This document shows, piece after piece, positions 20,464 to 33,102 of a stretch of DNA of 64,000 nucleotides (the stretch's first letter is position 1; the number at the start of each line of letters is the position of its first letter). Origin of the DNA: Aradus depressus (taxonomy: Eukaryota; Arthropoda; Insecta; Hemiptera; Aradidae); contig OY759221.1 of the NCBI GenBank assembly GCA_963662175.1, positions 37,446,045-37,510,044 of the forward strand, written 5' to 3'. The notes below the pieces were generated by a model. The model saw nothing but the letters and a program-made list of their open reading frames with translations. It was not told the DNA's origin and did no database searches. Both the position numbers and the translations under genes were made by a program.

Positions 20464-20826
20464 TTGAAGGACTATAAGCCTTATTCCGTATGAATAATTG
20501 AAAATTATAACATCATGAATGTACTGTTAAAGGGTAAGCGGATTGGCATGAATTTCACATGTAGTAGTAGTAACTATGTATTCGCTGTGGGGACCGCTGT
20601 TGCAAGGCATTTACTAGCTGCGGTCAATAGCGTTCTTAAGTACGCACTGGCTAGGATGTCCAGCGATGCTAAGTATTCACTATCTGTGGTTTCCGCCGTT
20701 GAAAGACGCATACTAGCTGTGATGCCCAGGGGTCCTAAGAACTTACTAGCTGGGGTGTTTGACGTTGAAGGACTATAAGCCTTATTCCGTATGAATAATT
20801 GAAAATTATAACATCATGAATGTACT
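20464..20826 (+). repeat. ~300-bp direct duplication near the Helitron 3' end
   Basis: 'ggactataagccttattccg', 'aacatcatgaatgtactgtt' and following words occur at 20468-20530 and again at 20769-20830, enclosing a shortened copy of the 33-bp minisatellite. Confidence 0.8.
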
Positions 20827-20906
20827 GTTGAAGAATTTAAAAGACTTATAGGAGATATTAGTAGAAAAGTCAAAGTTCCCCGGGCAACGCCGGGTATTAC
20901 TGCTAG

Positions 20907-23900
20907 TAGATATAATATTTGTTAAAACTGATACAGAACGACCCCGGGGTATCAGAATCCTACACAAAAATCGAAATAAAAATGTTTTTCAAAAAAAGTC
21001 GAGCTAACTTCATATTATCCCATTCATCCCATTAGTATTTGTTAAAACTGATACGACAGATTCAGAAATATCCGGAAAGTCCCATCCGAAGGACAACGTG
21101 CTCAAGGTTATTTTCAACCTGGGTGAAATTTCACCTACCCAGGTTTATTTACATAACATACGTCTCATTATCGAGTACCTCACATTCGAAATAGCCATGG
21201 ATCTATGCTTAAAGTCCAATCCGATGGACGACATGCTCAAAGTTATTTTTAACTTCCCAAATAAAACATCTGACCTAAGTGCCTCAGCTAGATTTCTAAG
21301 TGGCGATCCTGAGGTCGGTAGACTCCATTCATCAAATTTCTCGCTTTTAAACGGTTAATATTTGTTAAAACTGATGGAGAACGACCGGATTATCAGAATC
21401 CTACTCAAAAGTCGAAATAAAAATGTTTTTCAAAAAAAGTCGAGCTAACATCATATTATCCCATTCATATTTGTTAAAACTGATACGACAGATTCAAATA
21501 TATCCGGAAAGTCCCATCCGAAGGACGACGTGCTCAAGGTTCTTTTCAACCAAAGTGAAATTTCACCTACCCACGTTTATTTACATAACATACGTCTCAT
21601 TATCGAGTACCTCACATTTAAAAAAGCCCTGGATCATCGCTTAAAGCCCCATCCAAAGGACGATTATTTTTAACTTCCCGGATAAAACATCTGACCTAAG
21701 TGCCTCAGCTAGATTTCTCTATGGCGATCCTGAGCTCGGTAGACGTCATTCTTCAAATATCTCGCTTTCTATCGGTTTATGGATTTAATATTTGTTAAAA
21801 CTGATAGAGAACGACCAAATTATCAGAATCCTACACAAAAATCGAAATAGAAATGTTTTTCAAAAAAAGTCGAGCTAACTTCATATTATCCCATTCATCC
21901 CATTATCATTTGTTAACACTGATACGACAGATTCAGATATATCCGGAAAGTACCATCCGAAGGACGACGTGCTCAAGGTTATTTCCAACCTAAGTGAAAT
22001 TTCATCTACCCAGGTTTATTTACATAACATACGTCTCATTATGGAGTACCTCACATTCTAAAAATCCCTGGATCATCGCTTAAAGTTCCATCCGAAGGAC
22101 GACGTGCTCAAAGTTATTTTTAACTTCCCAAATAAAACATCTGACCTAAGTGCCTCAGCTAGATTTCTAAGTGGCGATCCTGAGCACGGTAGACGTCATT
22201 CTTCAAATTTCTCGCTTTCTAACGGTTTATAGATTTAATATTTGTTACAACTGATAGAGAACGACCAAATTATCAAAATCCTACACAAAAGACGAGATAG
22301 TAATGTTTTAAAAAAAAAGTCGAGCTAACTTCATATTATCCCATTCATCGCATAATATTTGTTAAAACTGATAAGACAGATTCTGATATATCCGGAAAGT
22401 CCCATCCGAAAGACGACGTCCTCAAGGTTATTTCCAACCTAAGTGAAATTTAACCTACCCAGGTTTATTTACATAACATACGTCTCATTATCGAGTTCCT
22501 CACATTCGAAAAAGCCCTGGATAATTGTTTAAAGTCCCATCCGAAGGACGAGGTGCTCAAAGTTATTTTTAACTTCCCGAAAAAAAACATCTGACCTAAG
22601 TGCCTCATCTAGATTTCTAAGTGGTGATCCTGAGCTCGGTAGACTCCATTCTTCAAATTTCTCACTTTCTAGCGGTTTATAGATTTAATATTTGTTAAAA
22701 CTGATAGAGAACGACCGGAGTATCAGAATCCTACACAAAAATCGAAATAAAAATGTTTTTCAAAAAAAGTCGAGCTAACTTCATATTATCCCATTTATCC
22801 CATTAATATTTGTTAAAACTGATACGACAGATTCAGATATATCCGGAAAGTCCCATCCGAAGGACGACGTGCTCAAGGTTATTTTCAACCTAAGTGAAAT
22901 TTCAGCTACCCAGGTTTATTTACATAACATACGTCTCATTATGGAGTACCCCACATTCGAAAATGCCCGGGATCATGGCTTGAAGTCCCACCCGAAGGAC
23001 GACGTGCTCAAGGTAGGTTCAACCTAAGTGAAATTTCACCTACCCAGGTTTATTTACATTACATACATCTCATTATCGAGTACCTCACATTCGAAAAAGC
23101 CCTGGATAATTATTTAAAGTCCCATCCGAAGGACTACGTGCTCAAAGTTATTTTTAACTTCCCCAATAAAACATCTGACCTAAGTGCCTCATCTAGATTT
23201 CTAAGTGGCGATTCTGAGCTCGGTAGACGTCATTCTTCAAATTTCTCGCTTTCTAACGGTTTATAGATTTAATATTTGTTAAAACTGATAGAGAACGACC
23301 GGATTATCAGATACCTACACAAAAATCGAAATAGAAATGTTTTTCAAAAAAAGTCGAGCTAACATCATATTATCCCTTTCATATTTGTTAAAACTGATTC
23401 GACAGATTCAGATATATCCGGAAAGCCCCATCCAAAGGACGACGTGCTCAATGTTATTTTTAACTTTCCGTTTAAAACATCTGACCTAAGTGCCTCAGCT
23501 AGATTTCTAAGTGGCGATCCTGAGGTCTGTAGACTCCATTCTTTCAATTTCTCGCTTTTAAACGGTTTATAGATTTAATATTTGTTAAAACTGATAGAGA
23601 ACGACAGGATTATCAGAATCCTACACAAAAACCGAAATAGAAATGTTTTTCAAAAAAAGTCGAGCTAACTTCATATTATCCCATTCATCCCATTAATATT
23701 TGTTACAGGTTTATTTACATTACATACATCTCATTATCGAGTACCTCACATTCGAAAAAGCCCTGGATAATTATTTAAAGTCCCATCCGAAGGACTACGT
23801 GTTCAAAGTTATTTTTAACTTCCCCAATAAAACATCTGACCTAAGTGCCTCATCTAGATTTCTAATTGGCGAGTCTGAGCTCGGTAGACGTCATTCTTCG

Positions 23901-26900
23901 AATATATCTCTTTCTAACGGTTTATAGATTTAATATTTGTTAAAACTGATAGAGAACGACCCAATTATCAGAATCCTACACAAAAATGGAAATAGAAATG
24001 TTTTTAAAAAAAAAAAGCACTAATTTCATATTATCCCATTCATTCAATTAATATTTGTTAAAACATCCGAAGGACGACGTGCTCAAGGTTATTTTCAACC
24101 AAAGTGAAATTGCACCTACCCAAGTTGATTAAAGGCTTAAAGCCCCATCCAAAGGACGACGTGCTCAAAGTTATTTTTAACTTCCCGAATAAAACATCTG
24201 ACCTAAGTGCCTCAGCTAGATTTCTAAATGGCGATCCTGAGCTCGGTAGACTCCATTCTTCAAATTTCTCGCTTTTAAACGGTTTATAGATTTAATATTT
24301 GTTAAAACTGAGGGAGAACGACCGGATTATCAGAATCCTACTCAAAAGTCGAAATAAAAATTTTTTTCAAAAAAAGTCGAGCTAACATCATATTATCCCA
24401 TTCATATTTGTTAAAACTGATACGACAGATTCAGATATATCCGGAAAGTCCGATCCGAAGGACGACGTCCTGAAGGTTATTTTCAACCAAAGTGAAATTT
24501 CCCCTACCCAGGTTTATATACATAACATACGTCTCATTATCGAGTACCTCACATTGAAAAAGCCCTGGATCATTGCTTAAAGCCCCATCCAAAAGACGAC
24601 GTGCTCAATGTTATTTTTAACATTCCGAATAAAACATCTGACCTAAGTGCCTCAGCTAGATTTCTAAGTGGCGATCCTGAGCTCGGTAGACGTCATTCTT
24701 CAAATATCTCGCTTTCTAACGGTTTATAGATTTAATATTTGTTAAAACTGATAGAGAACGACCAAATTATCAGAATCCTACACAAAAATCGAAATAGAAA
24801 TTTTTTTCAAAAAAAGTCGACCTAACTTCATATTATCCCATTCATCCCATTATCATTTGTTAAAACTGATACGACAGATTCAGATATATCCGGAAAGTCC
24901 GATCCGAAGGACGACGTCCTGAAGGTTATTTTCAACCAAAGTGAAATTTCCCCTACCCAGGTTTATATACATAACATACGTCTCATTATCGAGTACCTCA
25001 CATTGAAAAAGCCCTGGATCATTGCTTAAAGCCCCATCCAAAAGACGACGTGCTCAATGTTATTTTTAACATTCCGATTAAAACATCTGACCTAAGTGCC
25101 TCAGCTAGATTTCGAATTGGCGATCCTGAGGTCGGTAGACTCCATTCTTCAAATTTTCGCTTTTAAACGGTTTATAGATTTAATATTTGTTAAAACTGAT
25201 AGAGAACGACCGGATTATCAGATACCTACACAAAAATTGAAATAGAAATGTTTTTCAAAAAAAGTCGAGCTAACTTCATATTATCCCATTCATCCCATTA
25301 ATATTTGTTAAAACTGATACGACAGATTCAAATATATCCGGAAAGTCCCATCCGAAGGACGACGTGCTCAAGGTTATTTTCAACCAAAGTGAAATTTCAC
25401 CTACTCAGGTTGATTTATGTAACTAACGTCTCATTATCGAGTACCTCACATTTGAAAAAGCCCTGGATCATCGCTTAAGGCCCCATCCAAAGGACGACGT
25501 GCTCAACGTTATTTTTAACTTCCCGGATAAAACATCTGACCTTAGTGCCTCAGCTAGATTTCTAAGTGGCGATCCTGAGCTCGGTAGACGTCATTCTTCA
25601 AATATCTCGCTTTCTAACGGTTTATAGATTTAATATTTGTTAAAACTGATAGAGAACGACCAAATTATCAGAATCCTACACAAAAATCGAAATAGGAATT
25701 TTTTACAAAAAAAGTCGACCTAACTTCATATTATCCCATTCATCCCATTATCATTTGTTAAAACTGATACGACAGATTCAGATATATCCGGAAAGTACCA
25801 TCCGAAGGACGACGTGCTCAAGGTTATTTCCAACCTAAGTTAAATTTCACCTACCCAGGTTGATTTACGTAACAAACGTCTCATTATCGAGTACCTCACA
25901 TTTGAAAAAGCCCTGGATCATCGCTTAAAGCCCCATCCAAAGGACGACGTGCTCAACGTTATTTTTAACTTCCCGAATAAAACATCTGACCTAAGTGCCT
26001 CAGCTAGATTTCTGAATGGCGATCCTGAGCTCGGTAGACGTCATTCTTCAAATATCTCGCTTTCTAACGGTTTATAGATTTAACATTTGTTAAAACTGAT
26101 AGAGAACGACCAAATTATCAGAATCCTACACAAAAATCGAAATAGAAATTTTTTTCAAAAAAAGTCGACCTAACTTCATATTATCCCATTCATCCCATTA
26201 TCATTTGTTAAAACTGATACGACAGATTCAGATATATCCGGAAAGTCCCATCCGAAGGACGACGTGCTCAAGGTTATTTCCAACCTAAGTTAAATTTCAC
26301 CTACCCAGGTTGATTTACGTAACAAACGTCTCATTATCGAGTACCTCACATTTGAAAAAGCCCTGGATCATCGCTTAAAGCCCCATCCAAAGGACGACGT
26401 GCTCAACGTTATTTTTAACTTCCCGAATAAAACATCTGACCTAAGTGCCTCAGCTAGATTTCTGAATGGCGATCCTGAGCTCGGTAGACGTCATTCTTCA
26501 AATATCTCGCTTTCTAACGGTTTATAGATTTAACATTTGTTAAAACTGATAGAGAACGACCAAATTATCAGAATCCTACACAAAAATCGAAATAGAAATT
26601 TTTTTCAAAAAAAGTCGACCTAACTTCATATTATCCCATTCATCCCATTATCATTTGTTAAAACTGATACGACAGATTCAGATATATCCGGAAAGTCCCA
26701 TCCGAAGGACGACGTGCTCAAGGTTATTTTCAACCTAAGTGAAATTTCAGCTACCCAGGTTTATTTACATAACATACGTCTCATTATGGAGTACCTCACA
26801 ATCGAAAAAGCCCTGGATAATTATTTAAAGTCCCATCCGAAGGACTACGTGCTCAAAGTTATTTTTAACTTATCCAATAAAACATCTGACCTAAGTGCCT

Positions 26901-29900
26901 CATCTAGATTTCTAAGTGGCGATTCTGAGCTCGGTAGACGTCATTCTTCAAATTTCTCGCTTACTAACGGTTTATAGATTTAATATTTGTTAAAACTGAT
27001 AGAGAACGACCAGATTATCAGATACCTACACAAAAATCGAAATAGAAATGTTTTTCAAAAAAAGTCGAGCTAACATCATATTATCCCTTTCATATTTGTT
27101 AAAACTGATACGACAGATTCAGATATATCCGGAAAGTCCCATCCGAAGGACGACGTCCTCAAGATTAATTCCAACCTAAGTGAAATTTCACCTACCCAGG
27201 TTTATTTACATAACATACGTCTCATTATGGAGTACCTCACATTCTAAAAAGCCCTGGATCATCGCTTAAAGTCCCATCCGAAGGACGACGAGCTCAAAGT
27301 TATTTTTAACTTCCCAAATAAAACATCTGACCTAAGTGCCTCAGCTAGATTTCTGCGTGGCGATCCTGAGCTCGGTAGACTCCATTCTTCAAATTTCTCG
27401 CTTTTAAACGGTTTATAGATCTGATATTTGTTAAAACTGAGGGAGAACGACCGGATTATCAAAATCCTACTCAAAAGTCGAAATAAAAATTTTTTTCAAA
27501 AAAAGTCGAGCTAACATCATATTATCCCATTCATATTTGTTAAAACTGATACGACAGATTCAGATATATCCGGAAAGTCCGATCCGAAGGACGACGTCCT
27601 GAAGGTTATTTTCAACCAAAGTGAAATTTCCCCTACCCAGGTTTATATACATAACATACGTCTCATTATCGAGTACCTCACATTGAAAAAGCCCTGGATC
27701 ATTGCTTAAAGCCCCATCCAAAAGACGACGTGCTCAATGTTATTTTTAACATTCCGATTAAAACATCTGACCTACATAAGTGCCTCAGCTAGATTTCGAA
27801 TTGGCGATCCTGAGGTCGGTAGACTCCATTCTTCAAATTTTCGCTTTTAAACGGTTTATAGATTTAATATTTGTTAAAACTGATAGAGAACGACCGGATT
27901 ATCAGATACCTACACAAAAATTGAAATAGAAATGTTTTTCAAAAAAAGTCGAGCTAACTTCATATTATCCCATTCATCCCATTAATATTTGTTCAAACTG
28001 ATACGACAGATTCAAATATATACGGAAAGTCCCATCCGAAGGACGACGTGCTCAAGGTTATTTTCAACCAAAGTGAAATTTCACCTACCCAGGTTGATTT
28101 ACATAACATACGTCTCATTATGGAGTACCTCACAATCGAAAAAGCCCTGGATAATTATTTAAAGTCCCATCCGAAGGACTACGTGCTCAAAGTTATTTTT
28201 AACTTATCCAATAAAACATCTGACCTAAGTGCCTCATCTAGATTTCTAAGTGGCGATTCTGAGCTCGGTAGACGTCATTCTTCAAATTTCTCGCTTACTA
28301 ACGGTTTATAGATTTAATATTTGTTAAAACTGATAGAGAACGACCAGATTATCAGATACCTACACAAAAATCGAAATAGAAATGTTTTTCAAAAAAAGTC
28401 GAGCTAACATCATATTATCCCTTTCATATTTGTTAAAACTGATACGACAGATTCAGATATATCCGGAAAGTCCCATCCGAAGGACGACGTCCTCAAGATT
28501 ATTTCCAACCTAAGTGAAATTTCACCTACCCAGGTTTATTTACATAACATACGTCTCATTATGGAGTACCTCACATTCTAAAAAGCCCTGGATCATCGCT
28601 TAAAGTCCCATCCGAAGGACGACGAGCTCAAAGTTATTTTTAACTTCCCAAATAAAACATCTGACCTAAGTGCCTCAGCTAGATTTCTGCGTGGCGATCC
28701 TGAGCTCGGTAGACTCCATTCTTCAAATTTCTCGCTTTTAAACGGTTTATAGATCTGATATTTGTTAAAACTGAGGGAGAACGACCGGATTATCAAAATC
28801 CTACTCAAAAGTCGAAATAAACATTTTTTTCAAAAAAAGTCGAGCTAACATCATATTATCCCATTCATATTTGTTAAAACTGATACGACAGATTCAGATA
28901 TATCCGGAAAGTCCGATCCGAAGGACGACGTCCTGAAGGTTATTTTCAACCAAAGTGAAATTTCCCCTACCCAGGTTTATATACATAACATACGTCTCAT
29001 TATCGAGTACCTCACATTGAAAAAGCCCTGGATCATTGCTTAAAGCCCCATCCAAAAGACGACGTGCTCAATGTTATTTTTAACATTCCGATTAAAACAT
29101 CTGACCTACATAAGTGCCTCAGCTAGATTTCGAATTGGCGATCCTGAGGTCGGTAGACTCCATTCTTCAAATTTTCGCTTTTAAACGGTTTATAGATTTA
29201 ATATTTGTTAAAACTGATAGAGAACGACCGGATTATCAGATACCTACACAAAAATTGAAATAGAAATGTTTTTCAAAAAAAGTCGAGCTAACTTCATATT
29301 ATCCCATTCATCCCATTAATATTTGTTAAAACTGATACGACAGATTCAAATATATACGGAAAGTCCCATCCGAAGGACGACGTGCTCAAGGTTATTTTCA
29401 ACCAAAGTGAAATTTCACCTACCCAGGTTGATTTATGTAACAAACGTCTCATTATCGAGTACCTCACATTTGAAAAAGCCCTGGATCATCGCTTAAGGCC
29501 CCATCCAAAGGACGACGTGCTCAACGTTATTTTTAACTTCCCGGATAAAACATCTGACCTTAGTGCCTCAGCTAGATTTCTAAGTGGCGATCCTGAGCTC
29601 GGTAGACGTCATTCTTCAAATATCTCGCTTTCTAACGGTTTATAGATTTAATATTTGTTAAAACTGATAGAGAACGACCAAATTATCAGAATCCTACACA
29701 AAAATCGAAATAGGAATTTTTTACAAAAAAAGTCGACCTAACTTCATATTATCCCATTCATCCCATTATCATTTGTTAAAACTGATACGACAGATTCAGA
29801 TATATCCGGAAAGTACCATCCGAAGGACGACGTGCTCAAGGTTATTTCCAACCTAAGTTAAATTTCACCTACCCAGGTTGATTTACGTAACAAACGTCTC

Positions 29901-32900
29901 ATTATCGAGTACCTCACATTTGAAAAAGGCCTGGATCATCGCTTAAAGCCCCATCCAAAGGACGACGTGCTCAACGTTATTTTTAACTTCCCGAATAAAA
30001 CATCTGACCTAAGTGCCTCAGCTAGATTTCTGAATGGCGATCCTGAGCTCGGTAGACGTCATTCTTCAAATATCTCGCTTTCTAACGGTTTATAGATTTA
30101 ACATTTGTTAAAACTGATAGAGAACGACCAAATTATCAGAATCCTACACAAAAATCGAAATAGAAATTTTTTTCAAAAAAAGTCGACCTAACTTCATATT
30201 ATCCCATTCATCCCATTATCATTTGTTAAAACTGATACGACAGATTCAGATATATCCGGAAAGTCCCATCCGAAGGACGACGTGCTCAAGGTTATTTTCA
30301 ACCTAAGTGAAATTTCAGCTACCCAGGTTTATTTACATAACATACGTCTCATTATGGAGTACCTCACAATCGAAAAAGCCCTGGATAATTATTTAAAGTC
30401 CCATCCGAAGGACTACGTGCTCAAAGTTATTTTTAACTTATCCAATAAAACATCTGACCTAAGTGCCTCATCTAGATTTCTAAGTGGCGATTCTGAGCTC
30501 GGTAGACGTCATTCTTCAAATTTCTCGCTTACTAACGGTTTATAGATTTAATATTTGTTAAAACTGATAGAGAACGACCGGATTATCAGATACCTACACA
30601 AAAATCGAAATAGAAATGTTTTTCAAAAAAAGTCGAGCTAACATCATATTATCCCTTTCATATTTGTTAAAACTGATACGACAGATTCAGATATATCCGG
30701 AAAGTCCCATCCGAAGGACGACGTCCTCAAGATTATTTCCAACCTAGGTGAAATTTCACCTACCCAGGTTTATTTACATAACATACGTCTCATTATGGAG
30801 TACCACACATTCTAAAAAGCCCTGGATCATCGCTTAAAGTCCCATCCGAAGGACGACGAGCTCAAAGTTATTTTTAACTTCCCAAATAAAACATCTGACC
30901 TAAGTGCCTCAGCTAGATTTCTGCGTGATCTGGACCGGATTATCTGAATCCTACACAAAAATCAAAATAAAAATGTTTTTCAAAAAATTTGCGCTATTTA
31001 ACGGTTTATAGGCTTAATAATTGTTAAAACTGATACGAGAGATTCAGATTTATCCGGAAAGTCCCATCCGAAGGACGACGTGCTCAAGGCTATTTTCAAC
31101 CTAAGTGATATTTCACCTACCCAGGTTTATTTACATAACATACGTCTCATTATCGAGTACCTCACATTCGAAAAAGCCCTGGATCATCGCTTAAAGTCCC
31201 ATCCGAAGGACGACGTGCTCAAAGTGTTTTTTAACTTCCCGATTGAAACATCTGACCTAAGTGCCTCAACTAGATTTCTAAGTGGCGATCCTGAGCTCGG
31301 TAGACTCCATTCTTGAAATTTCTCGCTTTTTAACGGTTTATAGATTTAATATTTGTTAAAACTGATAGAGAACGACCGGATTATCTGAATCCTACACAAA
31401 AATCAAAATAAAAATGTTTTTCAAAAAATTTGCGCTATTTAACGGTTTATAGGCTTAATAATTGTTAAAACTGATACGACAGATTCAGATTTATCCGGAA
31501 AGTCCCATCCGAAGGACGACGTGCTCAAGGCTATTTTCAACCTAAGTGAAATTTCACCTACCCAGGTTTATTTACATAACATACGTCTCATTATCGAGTA
31601 CCTCACATTCGAAAAAGCCCTGGATCATCGCTTAAAGTCCCATCCGAAGGACGACGTGCTCAAAGTGTTTTTTAACTTCCCGATTGAAACATCTGACCTA
31701 AGTGCCTCAACTAGATTTCTAAGTGGCGATCCTGAGCTCGGTAGACTCCATTCTTGAAATTTCTCGCTTTTTAACGGTTTATAGATTTAATATTTGTTAA
31801 AACTGATAGAGAACGACCGGATTATCTGAATCCTACACAAAAATCAAAATAAAAATGTTTTTCAAAAAATTTGCGCTATTTAACGGTTTATAGGCTTAAT
31901 AATTGTTAAAACTGATACGACAGATTATCGAGTACCTCACATTCGAAAAAGCCCTGGATCATCGCTTAAAGTCCCATCCGAAGGACGACGAGCTCAAAGT
32001 TATTTTTAACTTCCCAAATAAAACATCTGACCTAAGTGCCTCAGCTAGATTTCTGCGTGATCTGGACCGGATTATCTGAATCCTACACAAAAATCAAAAT
32101 AAAAATGTTTTTCAAAAAATTTGCGCTATTTAACGGTTTATAGGCTTAATAATTGTTAAAACTGATACGAGAGATTCAGATTTATCCGGAAAGTCCCATC
32201 CGAAGGACGACGTGCTCAAGGCTATTTTCAACCTAAGTGATATTTCACCTACCCAGGTTTATTTACATAACATACGTCTCATTATCGAGTACCTCACATT
32301 CGAAAAAGCCCTGGATCATCGCTTAAAGTCCCATCCGAAGGACGACGTGCTCAAAGTGTTTTTTAACTTCCCGATTGAAACATCTGACCTAAGTGCCTCA
32401 ACTAGATTTCTAAGTGGCGATCCTGAGCTCGGTAGACTCCATTCTTGAAATTTCTCGCTTTTTAACGGTTTATAGATTTAATATTTGTTAAAACTGATAG
32501 AGAACGACCGGATTATCTGAATCCTACACAAAAATCAAAATAAAAATGTTTTTCAAAAAATTTGCGCTATTTAACGGTTTATAGGCTTAATAATTGTTAA
32601 AACTGATACGACAGATTCAGATTTATCCGGAAAGTCCCATCCGAAGGACGACGTGCTCAAGGCTATTTTCAACCTAAGTGAAATTTCACCTACCCAGGTT
32701 TATTTACATAACATACGTCTCATTATCGAGTACCTCACATTCGAAAAAGCCCTGGATCATCGCTTAATGTCCCATCCGAAGGACGAAGTGCTCAAAGTTA
32801 TTTTTAACTTCCCGATTAAAACATCTGACCTAAGTGCCTCAGCTAGATTTCTAAGTGGCGATCCTGAGCTCGGTAGACTCGATTCTTCAAATTTCTTGCT

Positions 32901-32936
32901 TTTTAACGGTTTATAGATTTAATATTTGTTAACTGA
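20907..32936 (-). repeat. SINE-derived satellite array, main part (~12 kb)
   Basis: Tandem ~432-451-bp units (marker 'tccggaaagtcccatccg' at 21071, 21503, 21942, 22391, 22842 and on), with some short or fused units. Each unit has two diverged copies of a 'catccgaaggacgacgtgct' segment and an AT-rich linker ('aatatttgttaaaactgata', 'ttatcccattcat'). From 'gagtacctcacattc' to 'gatcctgagctcgg' the unit follows the reverse complement of the SINE (see 51983-52318). Local higher-order periods of ~1334 bp (26714/28048; 27259/28593) and 1132 bp (31080/32212; 31521/32653) show recent block duplication. Confidence 0.92.
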
Positions 32937-33102
32937 CAGAGCCATAGAGTGTGCTGGTTTCGGATTATGCCAACGTCAGCACAACGTTCAGACTGACTTT
33001 AAATATGGTGACACCGATCCACTATGGAAGAAAAATGCCAAAAAAAAAAGATGTATGTATAGATATGAACACAAATTAAAACTTGTGTACATTGTGATAT
33101 AA
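32937..33102. other. Junction between the satellite and the second Helitron
   Basis: Unique-looking 166 bp ('gtgctggtttcggattatgc', 'cgatccactatgg') with no recognised feature. Confidence 0.4.

Larger units (their letters stand above)
17703..20906 (+). mobile_element. Non-autonomous Helitron, 3.2 kb, inserted in the satellite
   Basis: 5' end TCTATATTAATAAAGCTG; 3' end with a hairpin CCCCGGGCAACGCCGGGT followed by ATTACTGCTAG. It sits exactly between A (17702) and T (20907): joining the flanks gives '...cggttta-tagata...', the intact satellite word 'cggtttatagattt'. TC...CTAG ends, a subterminal hairpin and A|T insertion without duplication define Helitrons. It has no Rep/helicase gene; the interior is two sets of tandem repeats. 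Confidence 0.92.

Noticed and set aside
19581..20778. Open frames of 87-134 codons rich in LAVGSAVARHLLAV
   Set aside because: They are translations of the Helitron's 33/66-bp minisatellite, whose period is a multiple of three.
17134..32936. CRISPR-like regular repeats
   Set aside because: Units are ~440 bp with no short repeat/spacer structure, and the genome is eukaryotic.
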